Below, piece after piece: positions 10,730-23,195 of a stretch of 64,000 nt of DNA (its first letter is position 1; every line of letters starts with the position of its first letter). The DNA comes from Magnolia sinica. Taxonomy: Eukaryota; Streptophyta; Magnoliopsida; Magnoliales; Magnoliaceae. The notes beneath the pieces were generated by a model. It was not told where the DNA came from. It ran no database searches and saw only the letters and a program-made list of their open reading frames with translations. The translations under genes and the position numbers were made by a program. The DNA lies in contig NC_080574.1 of NCBI RefSeq assembly GCF_029962835.1, positions 23,720,001 to 23,784,000 of the forward strand. The letters run 5' to 3'.

Positions 10730-11879
10730 AAACATGTGGTCGTGATTATGTTTGTTTCCATAGTAGGCTGTTGTAAAGACTATTTGATGTAGGCCCATAG
10801 CTTACCATAGGGCCTGGTATGTGCTAATTTTGGATGGTTTGTTGTAAGATTTTAGAAGGGGCCTAAATATCAAATATCACATTTGCTATTTATGGTAGAT
10901 AAAAGGGACCTATGTGGAAGATGTCATTGAAATTTTTAAATAGTATTTTGCTATTTTAAGTCAAACATTTTTTATATATTGATGGGATTGTTATTATGGT
11001 AGACAAATTATAGGTTAGTTTGAAATAAATTAAGCTTGATTTGAAATCAATCTAGTAATTGGGAGAACTTCATTAAAAATTCATAGAACTTATCTTTAGG
11101 GTTTATAAGAGGTGTGTGTTTTTTTTTTTTTTTTTGAAGTAATGTAAGAAAAGAAGTTTGAATATCAACAAAATTCTTTTTCCCTCTCTATTCAAATATT
11201 TCTTATGAGTGTATGTATTTATTTTTCACAATTCAGATGTTAAGTTCTCATTGGTTAATAATCAGGTTGCACCATTTTGATATCAAGGTGAGTGATAGTT
11301 GAGGGATTTTCAACTTTACATAACCTTATAATGGCTCCAAAAGATATGATGAAAGTAGAGTTTGTGTAAGTAATCTAATTAACCTGCACACTTACACCCC
11401 ACAGAGTAAGTAAAAAACTTTTTCCATCGAATAGGCAATTTCATTAATCAAGTGGAAGAACTTCAATATGGAGGGAATCACGCCGTCGAAGTTAGAGACT
11501 CGAGGATAAGTAGGGGAACCTTCATGCCAACGTACTAGCCAACAGCGAGCCCTCCCAAAATCCTTTGACTTTTCGAATGTGATATAAAGCTTGGAATAAG
11601 ATGAAAATTCCTTAATTCCACAATTATTTGTATGTTGACAGCTTTATTGATTAGTGAGCAAGGGTAAACAAAAAATGTGTTTCAGTATAAGAAAATTACA
11701 TAACATTAATTTATTAGTATTGATTTCTTGTCACACGTTAGAATGATGGGACAATCTCCAAGTCAAACAAATTTGTCAAAATAAGGAGAAAATAAATTCT
11801 AAGAAAAAAGATCAAAAAGAAACTAAAACATAAGTTTTTACCTGCAACTTATGCCGATGACCTCTATCAAAAATATCAT

Positions 11880-12110
11880 AACCTACATTCAAGGAATAAA
11901 TCAATGAATGAATACACCGAGGAATTCTATACCTTGACATCACGACCAGAATTTTGTGAGTGCAAATATCAAAAGATTTCAAGTTATCTTCATAGGCTTA
12001 CCTAAACATAAGAAATGAATTGGATTCCAATGAAGTACATTTAGGATGTCCAATGCACATGCACTTACATTAAAAGCAAATGGAATAATTAATTGAAGAC
12101 TTAGGAAATG
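11880..12110 (+). mobile_element. Ty3/gypsy gag fossil
   Basis: A YTEEFY motif followed by a KYQKISSYLHRL segment resembles the gag of plant Ty3/gypsy elements. Only a fragment is recognised; it is broken and old, and its LTRs were not found. Confidence 0.5.
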
Positions 12111-13019
12111 ATTTGGTGCCCCAGGGAGAACTTCATTAACAATTGAGCAATATGCTAACTTCTCACGCCAGACAACTACAGAGCCTCCCATAGATCAGAT
12201 CGTGGAATGACAGGCCAACATCCAATAATAAAACCAAGAACAACCTATATGACAGTGGTTATGGAATGGGCATCCAAGATGGGACAAAATAGCATTCATT
12301 TTGCATGCTTGAAGTGTAGATATTCGAGATATTGTTATTTCCAATGTTATGAACATCAATCCACAGTTAAAGTGAATTTGACATAGCTGAAAAAAGTTGT
12401 TGAAAAATCTTCAATTGTATAAAAGTAGAAAATAGCATAGAATATGAAGAACATTCATATGAAAATGGGATACACATGTTGTGTAAATTGTACGTCTATT
12501 ACGGTAAGGTGAGTCGTTGGTTATCCAACAAATTACGTTATTAATGCCTCAAGTGATGATTGATAAAGGACAATATGGATAAGTAACTTATGAAAAACGA
12601 AGAAGTTAGTATAGCTCATGGAGACTACTATCACTAGGCAAGGCTAATACACAATATTTAGTGAAATAGAGGAACAAGCATTGTTCTGAATCACACATGG
12701 ATCACGGGTGATGAATGAAATTATTAGATTTGAACTTCTTTTAGTATGAAGCATCCAACTTTCTAGAGTTAAGTTATTTCCAATCCAGAGGGAATGATGT
12801 AGGCCCACGATTGTCCATATGGCCCATCATTTTCTACTTTAATTATGTGATGAAAAAGTAAAAGATGGCAATAATGTAATTTCTCCTCTTAAAAATCACC
12901 GGCCAGCAGTGTTTGGTTAAATCCAATTCCTCGAGGAATTTTTCTATAAAATGTCCCTTTTTTTTAATTAAAAAATAAATAAATTTATTTTCTCACCTTC
13001 ATTCCTAAGGCATTTTCCT

Positions 13020-13560
13020 ACTATGCAACCCAAATATGCCACCATCCATCTTCAATGGCTTCATATGTGCCAACTGTCAAATGATGATTTGTCCTTCTTT
13101 AATTATGCCCCACACCTGTCACTATGCCACATGTGCCACCATTTCTCCTCTTACACCCCATATGCTAATGTACTACATGTGCTACTATCCATCTTCTCCT
13201 GCGCCCCCACATGCTAACATGCTACCATTCCTCTTCTTTGGCACCAAAGGGGCCTAGCACCTCACATATACTAATGTACCACATGTGTCATTATCCATTT
13301 TCAGTTGCTCCAAATATACCACGTATGCCAATGATGTCAACCTGCACAAGTTTTGGTATTTAACTTCAAGTGTCCATGTGTCAAATGTACTAATACATCT
13401 TGTGCCACATGTGCCACCATGCAGCTTCAAGTACATATATGTGCCACATGCTATAATTTAACTTTAAGGACTTCACATGTGCCGTGTATGCAACACATTC
13501 ACTATCCCTCTTCAAGCATCCTGCATGTGCCTTTCTAACCTAGCACATGCCCATGACCAC
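13020..13560. repeat. CATGTGCCAC-rich degenerate repeat
   Basis: The motif ACATGTGCCAC and variants recur many times with irregular spacing in a pyrimidine-rich context. The open frames here follow from the repeat and are not taken as genes. Confidence 0.65.
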
Positions 13561-13567
13561 TGTGATT

Positions 13568-13570
<3 letters not shown>

Positions 13571-13615
<45 letters not shown>
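13571..13615. repeat. (AT)n microsatellite
   Basis: Pure dinucleotide run at the end of the CATGTGCCAC-rich stretch. Confidence 0.95.
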
Positions 13616-13621
<6 letters not shown>

Positions 13622-15715
13622 TAGGTCCTCAGTTTCTAAGAAAATCTTGTCGAAAGACAAAAAACAAATAAGAATGACAAGTAGGAAAAACAGCGTTTCC
13701 TTTTCCACATTTTCTACGAAGTCAAGTTTCCCTGAGAAACAGTATCTCCTTGAGTACAGATTGTCTATATTGAAGTAAAGAAAATTCTAGTGCAGGCGCT
13801 TCTCATTGGCCCATGTCATTTTTGATGACTCCAGTTCAAATCCGGGATCCCAGGCTTACCGCAAACGAAAACTCTTAATTGTTGCAATCTAAGTGGGCCA
13901 CATCATCACACTGCATTTAATGCAACAGTTCTGACAACCTCAGTGATGGCATTGGCATGGACTAATCAAAGATGCAGTAAAACAGGAGTGACCTGTTTGT
14001 GGCGAACAGAGGATCTAGAGGATCCGGATTCAAACAAATTAAATACGTCAAATTTCTCTACCTTATAGATTGCGTGATACACAGCGCAACTTTTAACACG
14101 TGGAATTTCTCTAGTCCCATCAAAATTTTTGTGTTAGATCCACACTATTCATCAATTTTTCTAGATAATGTTACTGCATGAATTCAAACATGAGTTACAT
14201 CCAACGATCAAGTTAATGACACTGCAGAAAGCAGTAGGGATTGAACAAATTGCCGTTGAAACCTTCCTAAAACCAACCGTGCACGTGAGGCTTATTTCCC
14301 ATCTGACCTCTTCGTCAGGTCACCCATACCCGGATGAAGGTAAAACACAAATAGCAGGTTGATCAGAGCCTGGCCCAAAATGTTTTCAACGGTGGCGTCA
14401 ATTCCTACTGTTTCTTATAGTGTGGTCCACTTGAGCTTCCTATCTTCCTCGTTTTTAGGTTCATATCCTAGAATGATCTAAAAAATTGATGAGCAGTGTG
14501 GATCTAAGAAATACATGGTCATGGGAAATTTTGACAAGGAAAATGGTTGCTTGGTAGAGAGAAGAAAACTGGAAGTACTGACATGTGTAACTTCGGTGGG
14601 CCCATATTATGATGTATGTATTAGATCCACTCTGTCCATCCATTTTTCCATACCTTTTAGTGCATGAGACCAAAGGCAAGGCAGATCCAAGCCTCAAGCG
14701 GGCCACATTACAGGAAACGATGGGAATTGGACGGCCACGGTTGAAAATTTCTTAGGACCACGAAAGGCTCTGATCAAGTTGATAATTGTGTTTTCTCTTC
14801 ATCCAGGTCTGTGAGACCAGGTGAAGAGGTTAAATGGCAAATAAACCTCACAATAGACCCTATGAATGTTTCAATATTAGTTAATCAATTCCTGCTGCTA
14901 TCTCTGGTATGGTCCACTTGACTTTTGGATGTGCCTCATTTTTGAGTTCATGCTCTAGAATAATCTTGAAAAAATTGATGGAAGGTGTGGATGTAACACA
15001 TAAATCTTGGTTTCCACACAGTAAAAGTTAGGTTGTAGTAAGCAATTGATTCGTGAGAAGGAAAATCTGCGTTGACATGACCAATGAGAAGCGACGGCAC
15101 TGAATTTTCCGGTGCCTTCAACACAGACAATCTGCACTCTATTTCGTTTATTATCTTCCAAACAGGCCCTTTAGTATTGTATTTTTTGTGTGCGTATACG
15201 CATTGACTTCTTTGTTATTCCGGTGTCGAGATCTCACTGAATCAATGGCCAGGTTACTCATGCCATAGGATTGTTTGTATTCTACTCACAAGTGCAAGTG
15301 CTAATGTGGCACCCGTGGAAGGCCCAGGCTGTTAATTACAAGGAACAACAGTCCAACAAGGCCTAAAAACCAGGTAGGTCCGCTCATTAATCAGCCCAAG
15401 ACACAATGGGCGACTGGAAGTTTAGAAACGGACTCATTTCCATACAAGAGTTGCCCAGCCCAGTGTATTCTTTTGGCGATGGCATATACACAGCAGAGCC
15501 CACTAATCAATATCTCCATCTCATACAGGCAGACGCTGCATTCCCTCTGTAGAATCCATGTGCTATTACTACTGTCATTTTGGTTTCGTTTTCTCTTTGA
15601 GGGATGTGTCAAAGGCAATGTTGAAACTACTTTCTCCACATCAGTGATTCTAATCAAGTATTTTTCGTCTCTAATCATGTATCTTTTGTCTGGCATACAC
15701 ACGTTTCTCCACATC

Positions 15716-16430
15716 TGATGCAGGGGAGGACGTGAGGTCGAGCACCGTCTTCCTCAAGAGGATAACTATTCCGAATCCACGGAACTTCTCTGGACTCCTC
15801 ACAGAGACTTCTCGAATTCACGAGGAAAAAAAGCAGGAAATAGAAAGAAATTCTAATAAATTCAAATTTGATTAATGAATGAATAAAAACGAGTTCACAA
15901 CCCTTTAAATAGGGGTACGGGAAAGAAATCAGAATCAAACTACAACTAAAACTCCTAGAATTCACGACTTACTATAAATAGTAAACTTACTATCTATAGA
16001 CGGTAGTGATGTCTACTAGTGCGCAAGGTTTTCGGCCAAAACTAGTAAGTGTCCTATTTAGCTTCACCAAACTATTCTCCTGATTATTCTAAGCTCTTTT
16101 CACGTTGGGCACAATTCCTAAAGCCCAATGGATGAAAAGTTATAATCAAACCAAAACTTACTATTTATAGTAAAAACAAAATTAAAATAGGAAAACGACC
16201 GTCAATCTGACGGTATTTCGCAAATCCAGCTTGGGTAACCCGGTGTAGCTGGGTTGGTGGCTAAAGTAGCTCGTTCTACCCCAAAATCATATATTTTACG
16301 TCAGGTAACTCATTCCGGATTGCGAGATACGCCCGATCTAAGGTCCGACGGTCCGAATCACTTCTGTCGTCGACTGGGCCTTTTCTGATCCATCTTGGCC
16401 ATGAAACTATCAGTGACCCGCTCTACATCA
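15716..16430 (-). mobile_element. Solo LTR, TGATG...CATCA family
   Basis: A 715-base LTR with the 5-base target duplication ACATC on both sides (15711-15715, 16431-16435). The matching place in unit B (41425-41429) is unoccupied. It is the reverse-complement relative of the LTR at 39156-39861. No internal region remains, so it arose by LTR-LTR recombination. It inserted after the segmental duplication. Confidence 0.88.
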
Positions 16431-16435
16431 ACATC

Positions 16436-17460
16436 AGTGATTCTAATCATGTATCTTTCATCTCTAATAATGTATCTTGTCTGGCATACACACGTCTGTG
16501 TTTTTGCTATGTGAAAATTCAACACTTCAGGCCATGATCTCTCTGAGCAGTAGCAGCAGCAGCAGCAACAATATACTAACATGGCCTGGAACCAAAGGAC
16601 TCTTTGGGCTCTAAAATCATAGATTTTTTTTTAAATTTTTATTTTTTATTTTTTATTTTTATTTTTGGATATTGAAGGTACTATGACCAGCTGACATGAT
16701 CTAGATGATGGTTTAGAAACACTATCGAATACAAAATAACCCAGCCTGAGAAGAAAACTGCTCAACAAATAAGCAAAAGAAACCATCCTGCTGGCCATCA
16801 ATCTCGGTATAATGAATAAAATTGGAATCGTCAAAAATGGAGAGGCATACAAGCAACATTACCTGCGATGGAAGAACGTAGGGACAAATTAGAGTCGAAG
16901 AATTCAAATATTTGCATTTGGAGTAAAGGAAAATACAAGTAAATCAAAAGGAGATTTCAAGACCAGCAGCTAGATAAGGCGCCAATGTTATGGCAGCTCT
17001 ATCCAGACTGACCATCCTTTTCTAACAGTAATCTCAAGATGGGGCAAAGTTGCAGATCAAGGGACAATAGCACATTTCAAAAAGCCTTAAGAATATATTG
17101 ATTTCTTTTTTCATCTTTACGTATAATGATTCAAATTGTATTAAAAGTAAATAACAGAAAGAATAGCAAGCAGGCATTAAGGGAAGGGGCAAATATCCCC
17201 AGTACAAAGAAATGGTCTAAAACCTACCTTGCCTGGCTAGCCAGTCAGCTGTATCCCTATAGACATGACTAAGTGCAATATTCAACCAAGAGAAAAAGGC
17301 CACGAATTTCCTAAAAACTGAAATATAATTTGTGCAATGATATTTGTGGAATCTGCCTTCTACAACATTAGTAACCCTCTCCAATACATGTTGGAATGTT
17401 ACCATAAAGCAACGGTATGATCTATGCATCCATGTACAATGATGTCACACCTTGAAATTT
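16436..17460 (-). other. Block conserved in both units, with LINE RNase H relic
   Basis: Matches 41430-42390 closely. On the minus strand 17217-17290 reads NIALSHVYRDTADWLARQG, like the end of the RNase H domain of plant LINEs (H-V-Y-R..AD.LA). The stretch 16500-16910 has several open segments that I cannot assign. It was present before the duplication. Confidence 0.5.
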
Positions 17461-17621
17461 GGTTCCCGTGACTCTTTATTCCTGGTCATGATTTATAATT
17501 TAAATATCTATGACCATAATTCCATAAAAATCACGTAACGGCAAACCAAATTTTCATAAAATAAATTATACAAAATGTTTAATTACAATAATTATCAAGA
17601 CTTTCCTTTGTACCCTTTATA

Positions 17622-17624
17622 CAT

Positions 17625-17680
<56 letters not shown>
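17622..17680. repeat. (AT)n microsatellite, only in unit A
   Basis: Pure TA run; unit B has a short T-rich stretch at the same place (42569-42585). Confidence 0.93.
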
Positions 17681-17683
<3 letters not shown>

Positions 17684-17766
17684 TAAAAGAGTACTATAGC
17701 TAGATAGACAACTAGATCTTTGCGAATAAAAGAGTACTATAGCTAGATAGACAACTAGATCTTTGC
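17681..17766. repeat. Perfect 43-bp tandem duplication
   Basis: Two identical 43-base units (17681-17723 and 17724-17766) starting GAATAAAAGAGTACTATAGC. Unit B has a single, slightly different unit near 42587, so this doubling is recent. Confidence 0.93.
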
Positions 17767-18030
17767 TCCGCTTCACTTCCTGATTAAACACTACAACCTG
17801 AAATATTATCAAGATGGGAAAGCACACATAGCTCAATGAGATCATTTATTACTCAAATTTTAAATTTTCTAAATTTATATCCAAAATAGATAACAACAAC
17901 ATATGCTTGAATTATAAAGCATCAATCAAAGAACATGTAATAAGATGCTAAGATCGCAAGGATACTATGAATGCATTGCCTACTATGAATATATTAATAA
18001 TAAATTAAATAAGTATCATTTCTTATTATA

Positions 18031-18242
18031 ATCTTTTAAGAGTAATACAGGCAAAGCACCCATGAATCTTTTAAGAACAATTCAGGGGAGAGTACCTGTG
18101 TTGTGGATCCTTTAAGGAGTGGATCTTTTAGGGACAATCCAATACAGAGCACCTTGACGTGGATCTTTTAGGGAAAACCAAAGCCAAGCCCTTATGATGT
18201 GGATCTTTTAAGGTCAATCCAAGCTAGAGCACTTGTGATATC
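18031..18242. repeat. 40-bp minisatellite, unit A
   Basis: About five and a half units beginning GGATCTTTTAGGGACAA, one of them cut to 16 bases near 18110. The same array in unit B has six regular units. Confidence 0.88.
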
Positions 18243-18399
18243 AATCTCAATTCAATAATTACATGCACATGATATGAATGCAACTTCATAATCATTAGAG
18301 ATATCAGATATAAATTCATCATTGCTACAAATACTAACTACATAAATTTGAAATTCCAAATTCGGGAAGATCACCTACCATTTTTGGTGTGAAGCGGAC

Positions 18400-18730
18400 T
18401 CAAATTTGTCTCGACTCAGTGAGACTCGGTTGCAACTCACTAAGACTCGGCATTGAACTCAATGCTCGGCCCCTCCCACTGAACACTCATATTCTCACTA
18501 GGGGTTCCGGCATTGCTGGACCTAAACTTGGCCCTGACTCGTCGTGTACTCAGCGAGTCTACTCGGTGAGTCAACTCAGTGTCCCTGGTTCTCCCTCTCT
18601 CCCGATCCCTCTCTTTCCTTTTCTCTCCTACTCTCTCCCAACCACGTCCAACAATGAGAGTTGGACTCGACAAGACTCAATTCGACTCAATGAGTCGAAC
18701 TCCACTATTCTCTCTCTCAATCGGAACTCT
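18400..18730. repeat. GACTCGG/GAGTCGA-rich stretch
   Basis: Irregular repeats of ACTCGGTGAGACTCGG-like motifs, shared with unit B (43285-43560) and similar in character to 27985-28330. No coding signal was recognised. Confidence 0.5.
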
Positions 18731-18749
18731 CTCGGTTGCTAGTTTGCAT

Positions 18750-18750
<1 letters not shown>

Positions 18751-18820
<70 letters not shown>
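18751..18820. repeat. (CT)n microsatellite, unit A
   Basis: Seventy bases of pure CT; unit B has only a short CTCTCTCTC at the matching place (about 43605). Confidence 0.95.
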
Positions 18821-18823
<3 letters not shown>

Positions 18824-19795
18824 CATTTCTAGGATCCGAATTACTTAACTTGCAAACAGGTTACGCAAGGAGGGTTTCCAACAGCTTGGTTTCTTTTATA
18901 CACTGATTATCATTAGTGCTAACACACGGTATGAGATCTGGTTTAAGAATCCGACCATTATATGATGATCTGATGGTCCTTAGGATGAATGTTTTAGATC
19001 AAGGATACGTAATTACCTAAGGTTCTACGGTCAGATTTTCTTGGTGTGGAAGATGAAGGTCGTTAATGGTGAATCACTATTATAGATCTTGATATTCCGA
19101 CTCTTCTGGACAGTTCAGATGCTTGTAACGGAGCTCGTGGACCCAAGTTTTAAACGGTCCAGAGATGTTTACCCAGTGGGTTCCGGAGGAGAAGATTTCT
19201 CTGCCACAGCACTCAAACGAGAAGATCCAAGGAGAGATCGGGGTGGCGTACGTGCGACAAACTGCGTCGACAGATTTTTTATTTTTATTTTAGGTCAATT
19301 TTATACAAGTGTGGGGGTTGTAGTGTCCCATTGATTGAACGGTCTGGATTAGGAATCTTGACGCAACAGGGAGCGTCCGTAGTTGAAATTGTCAGATTCT
19401 CCAGTCTTCACAATCTCCGGAGAGGGAATTCGGTTCGTATACAAGATGACTCAGCAATGCGTTTTGACCGAGGGTTAATGGAAGATGGACGGTCCTGATC
19501 AACGTACGGACCCCGTGCCTCGCTGAATGATGGTTTTTCCACAGTAATCTGGAGTGGAGGGGAGGGGAGGAGATGCAGTTGGAGAGGGAGACGGAAACGA
19601 CCGTACTTGGTGGCAATCTGTTGAAATGAAACTTCTCTTTGTTTTTTTTTTTTATTTGGTGGGCCCCATCGTGATGGGTGAGAAATTCACTCCGTTTCAT
19701 TCATTTTGCCATATTATGTTGTGCGACGGCGCCAAAATGAGGAAATTCCAAATCTCAAATGGGACACACGACGTGAAAAGTGGGTAGGGAAAGGA

Positions 19796-21618
19796 AACGG
19801 ATTGGCTACTCCCCTGCCACCAATGGCCGGTGGGCGGTGCTATGTGGACCCCATAACGATGTATGTGTTTCATCCATGCCGTCTCTCTATTTTTATAGAT
19901 CATTTTATGGCATTAAAGAAAAATGAGGTATATCGCAATCTCAAGTTGACCACATTACACGAAACAGTGTTGGATGAACATTTGCCATTAAAGGCCATAA
20001 AAGTTTTGGATAAAGCTGATATTTATTGTTTTCCTTCATCTGCGTCTGACCTAATAAAAATATTAGATGTCAAATAAACAGTATAATGGGCCTCAGAAGG
20101 ATTTTAATTGTGGATATTCAATCATTATTGTTTTCCTATGGTGTAGTCCATCTAATATTTATATCCCTATCGTTTTTTGCATCAAGCCATAAAATGATCC
20201 GTAAAAATGGATGAACCGAGTGGATGAAACATATATATTATAATAGGGCATACATAGCACTAAGCATCAGTGGCTAGTATATCTCGCACTAGCTGTATAG
20301 CAGCGGTATTTGTGGGTCTGATCATGAGGTATATGTTATATCCAAATCGTCTATCTATTTGGCGAGCTCATCTTAAGCTTTGATAGGAAAAGTAAGACAG
20401 TTCTAACCATCAAGTGAACCACACTGCAAAAAGCAAATTGAACATCTTCTATTGAAACCCTTTTTGGGATAATATAATAAAATATATTATCTTATATAAA
20501 ACAAGAAGAAAAGATTCAACGTCTACCATTGAACCGGAAGCGGTTTGGCTGGTGTACCTCAGCTATGTACCTGTTGTATTGTTGTCAGTAAGTTTTGTAG
20601 ATCTGATCATGAGGTATTTGTTATATCCAAACCACCCATCCATTTGATGAGCTAGTCTTGAGGCTTGAAAAGAAAAATAAGAAGATCTAACTATCAAGTG
20701 GACCATGTTCCAAAAAGCAGTGAGGGATTGAATCGTCTACCATTGAAACCCTTTTTGAGATAACGGAAGTTTTGGATAAATATGAATTATTTTTTTCCTC
20801 TTCATTCAGGTCTTTGTGACCTAATGAACAGATTGGATGGAAAATAAACCTTCTGGTAGGCCCTACAAATTTTTTAACAGTTAAAATCATTATCTCCGCT
20901 ACTATCTGTGGAGTGGTCCAAATGATCTTTGGATATGATTCATTTTTTGAATAATGCTCCAAAATAATCTCTAAAAATAGATGGACAATGTAGATATAAT
21001 AAATATATCACTGTGGGCCTACGTAACTTTGATATCCTTTGAACCTTTTCGGAGTTTGACGAGCGTCAGTGCTCATCTTCGCACACGACCGTGCATCTAT
21101 TCGCACACGGCCGTTTAGCCAATCCGATTCCCATAGAAACTCTCCGGACGCTGATTGCGTCCTACTACTATCCACACCCTTAATTATTTTTATATGATTA
21201 TTTTAATATATGAACCAAAAATAGAGATAGGTTCAGCCTTTAATTGGACCACAAATTTGGGATTAAACTTTCACCATTAAAAACTTCCTGGGAGTTGGAG
21301 AAGTGTCGGATCAAGATGAAATTTGTGTTTTCACTTCATCAAAAGTCTGCATGACCTTATTAATAGGTTGGGTGGTAAAACAAACATCAAGGAGGCCCTT
21401 AGAAATGTTTCAACGGTGGATGTCATTATCACTGCAGCTTCCTTTAATATGGTCCATTGGATCTGTATATCTGCTTCATTTTTTGTATAATACCTTTAAA
21501 TGATCGTATAAAAATGATTAACGGCGTGGATAAAATAATCACATCACTATGAGCCTCACAAAGCCCTACCTGAACGGATTACCGTCCGGCGGGGGTACGA
21601 CGACGCAATCCGCATCCC
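19796..21618. mobile_element. Cluster of MULE-like MITE copies, unit A only
   Basis: Absent from unit B, where the flanks meet near 44635-44650. Contains several diverged and partly nested copies with ends like GGAAGCGGTTTGGCTGGTG (20529) and GGAAACGGATTGG (19794), and bodies with the GACCTTATGAACAG and TTTTTAACGGTGAAAATCAT segments seen at 26.2-27.3 kb. No transposase. Confidence 0.65.
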
Positions 21619-21640
21619 CCCTAGATCCCCCTTGTTTTGG

Positions 21641-22252
21641 AAACGGATTGTCGGGTGTACCACACATCAGCTCTATAGCTGTTGTAGGTACGTGTCGTGC
21701 CAAGACTAGCACTGACGCTCCTCGAGTTACGAGTTGCACGGATGATTCAAAGGAGATCAAAGTTACATGGCCCCACAGTGATGTATTTATTATATCTACA
21801 TTGCTCATCTATTTTTAGAGATTATTTTAGAGCATTATGCAAACAATTAATCATATCCAAATGGACCACACCACAATAGCAGTGGGGATAATGATTTTCA
21901 CCGTTAAAAAATTTTTAGGGCCCACTGTAACGTTTATTTTACATCCAATCTATTCACAAGGTCACAAAGACCTGAATGAAGAGGAAAAACAAATTTCATA
22001 TTGATCCTAAACTTTTGTGACCTCGAAAAGGGTTTCAATGGTAAACGTTCAATCCTCCACTGATTTTTACAGTGTAGTCCACTTGATAGTTAGATCTATC
22101 TTATTTTTAGTGTCAAGCATTAAAACGAGCTCGCCAAATGGATAGACGGTTTGGATATAACACATACGTCGTGATTAGACCTACAGAACTTGCTGAGGTA
22201 AATAGAGCAGCTATATAACTGGCGTTGGTACACCAGCCAATCCGCTTCCCCT
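21641..22252. mobile_element. MULE-like MITE, complete copy
   Basis: Terminal inverted repeats GGAAACGGATTG and CAATCCGCTTCC. Flanks CCTTGTTTT and CCTGGATTC both align with the single CCTTGTTTC of unit B (about 44667), so a decayed 9-base target duplication is likely. Non-autonomous, with no frame of note. Confidence 0.72.
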
Positions 22253-23195
22253 GGATTCAAGTTTTCTTCTTCTTTTTTGTTTTATATAAGATAATATATT
22301 TTATTATATCGTCCTTTTTAATGCTGGGAACTTCCAAAGGCATATGCCTCTCATCTCTCTTTATTTTTTTATACATTATTTCTTTATTCAATTGAGTCCA
22401 TGGCAAGGATGTCAGTGGCTTTGTTTTCTCCATTTCCTATTTGAAAACTCCGCCACGCGTAGCCTCCGATTACACCGTCCGATTAAGACGAAACTCAATA
22501 GTTGTCCGCTGTTTGACACACCCATTCCAACGTGCTCAAAATTGGCTATGGTAACAAGAATTCTCTGTTGACCTGATAACAGAGGATCCGGACTCTCTTC
22601 CGGTGGCCAAGATGCATTTTTTCGGTTTACGCCTTTCCATGGTCCTTAGATCGTTTGCATGCGTCCCGTGCAAGAAGTAACTGGTAGTTCTGAAGTGTAC
22701 TCCATAAGCTTCTTATTGAATGGTTTTCTTCAGTATTTGGGTGGCCCAGTTGACATGATGAACGGTTAGATGTTGAATTATCATCAAAGTAATCAAATGT
22801 TTAGGACGCTAATCATATATATATAAGGTAATGTATGGTCAAATTAGTAATCACATATAGGTACAAGGTGAGTTTTAGAGTAATCCATGAATAAGGCCTA
22901 TACATTATTAGATTCAGATGACTTGTACACATGTGCAAGTTCCTTAGATTGTGACTTTGACAATGGTCTAAGCATATACATACGTAAAAATCAAGATGAA
23001 TGGATTAAAATCTCGAATAGACGTGAGTATAAACGGCTATAATGATCTTGTTGTCGGTCTATTATGATCGAGTACATAGTGAGCATCATAGATCATGATC
23101 GAGTAGATTTAGTGTATGTTCAATGGTCAGTTTTTGAGCTAGTTTATGGATAAATAGGTAGTCTTATGAGTGTAAGTGGTGAGAGTGCAAGTGTG

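Larger units (their letters stand above)
10730..15600. other. Gene-poor spacer after copy A
   Basis: AT-rich stretch without a recognisable host gene. It contains a Ty3/gypsy gag remnant (near 11.9 kb), a CATGTGCCAC-rich stretch, an (AT)n run and several GTGGGCCC-type dispersed repeats (14080-15000). The matching spacer of unit B (38.86-41.38 kb) is different sequence. Confidence 0.6.

Noticed and set aside
13023-13538. Several Cys/His-rich open frames
   Set aside because: They arise from the CATGTGCCAC-like repeat; cysteine and histidine spacing is not regular as in zinc fingers.
13833-13860. AGTTCAAATCCGGGATCC resembling a tRNA B box
   Set aside because: No A box at a suitable distance and no tRNA fold or A tail was found; could be a SINE fragment but not supportable.
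16646-16907. Minus-strand open frames conserved in both units
   Set aside because: Conservation is explained by the recent segmental duplication and no protein family was recognised.
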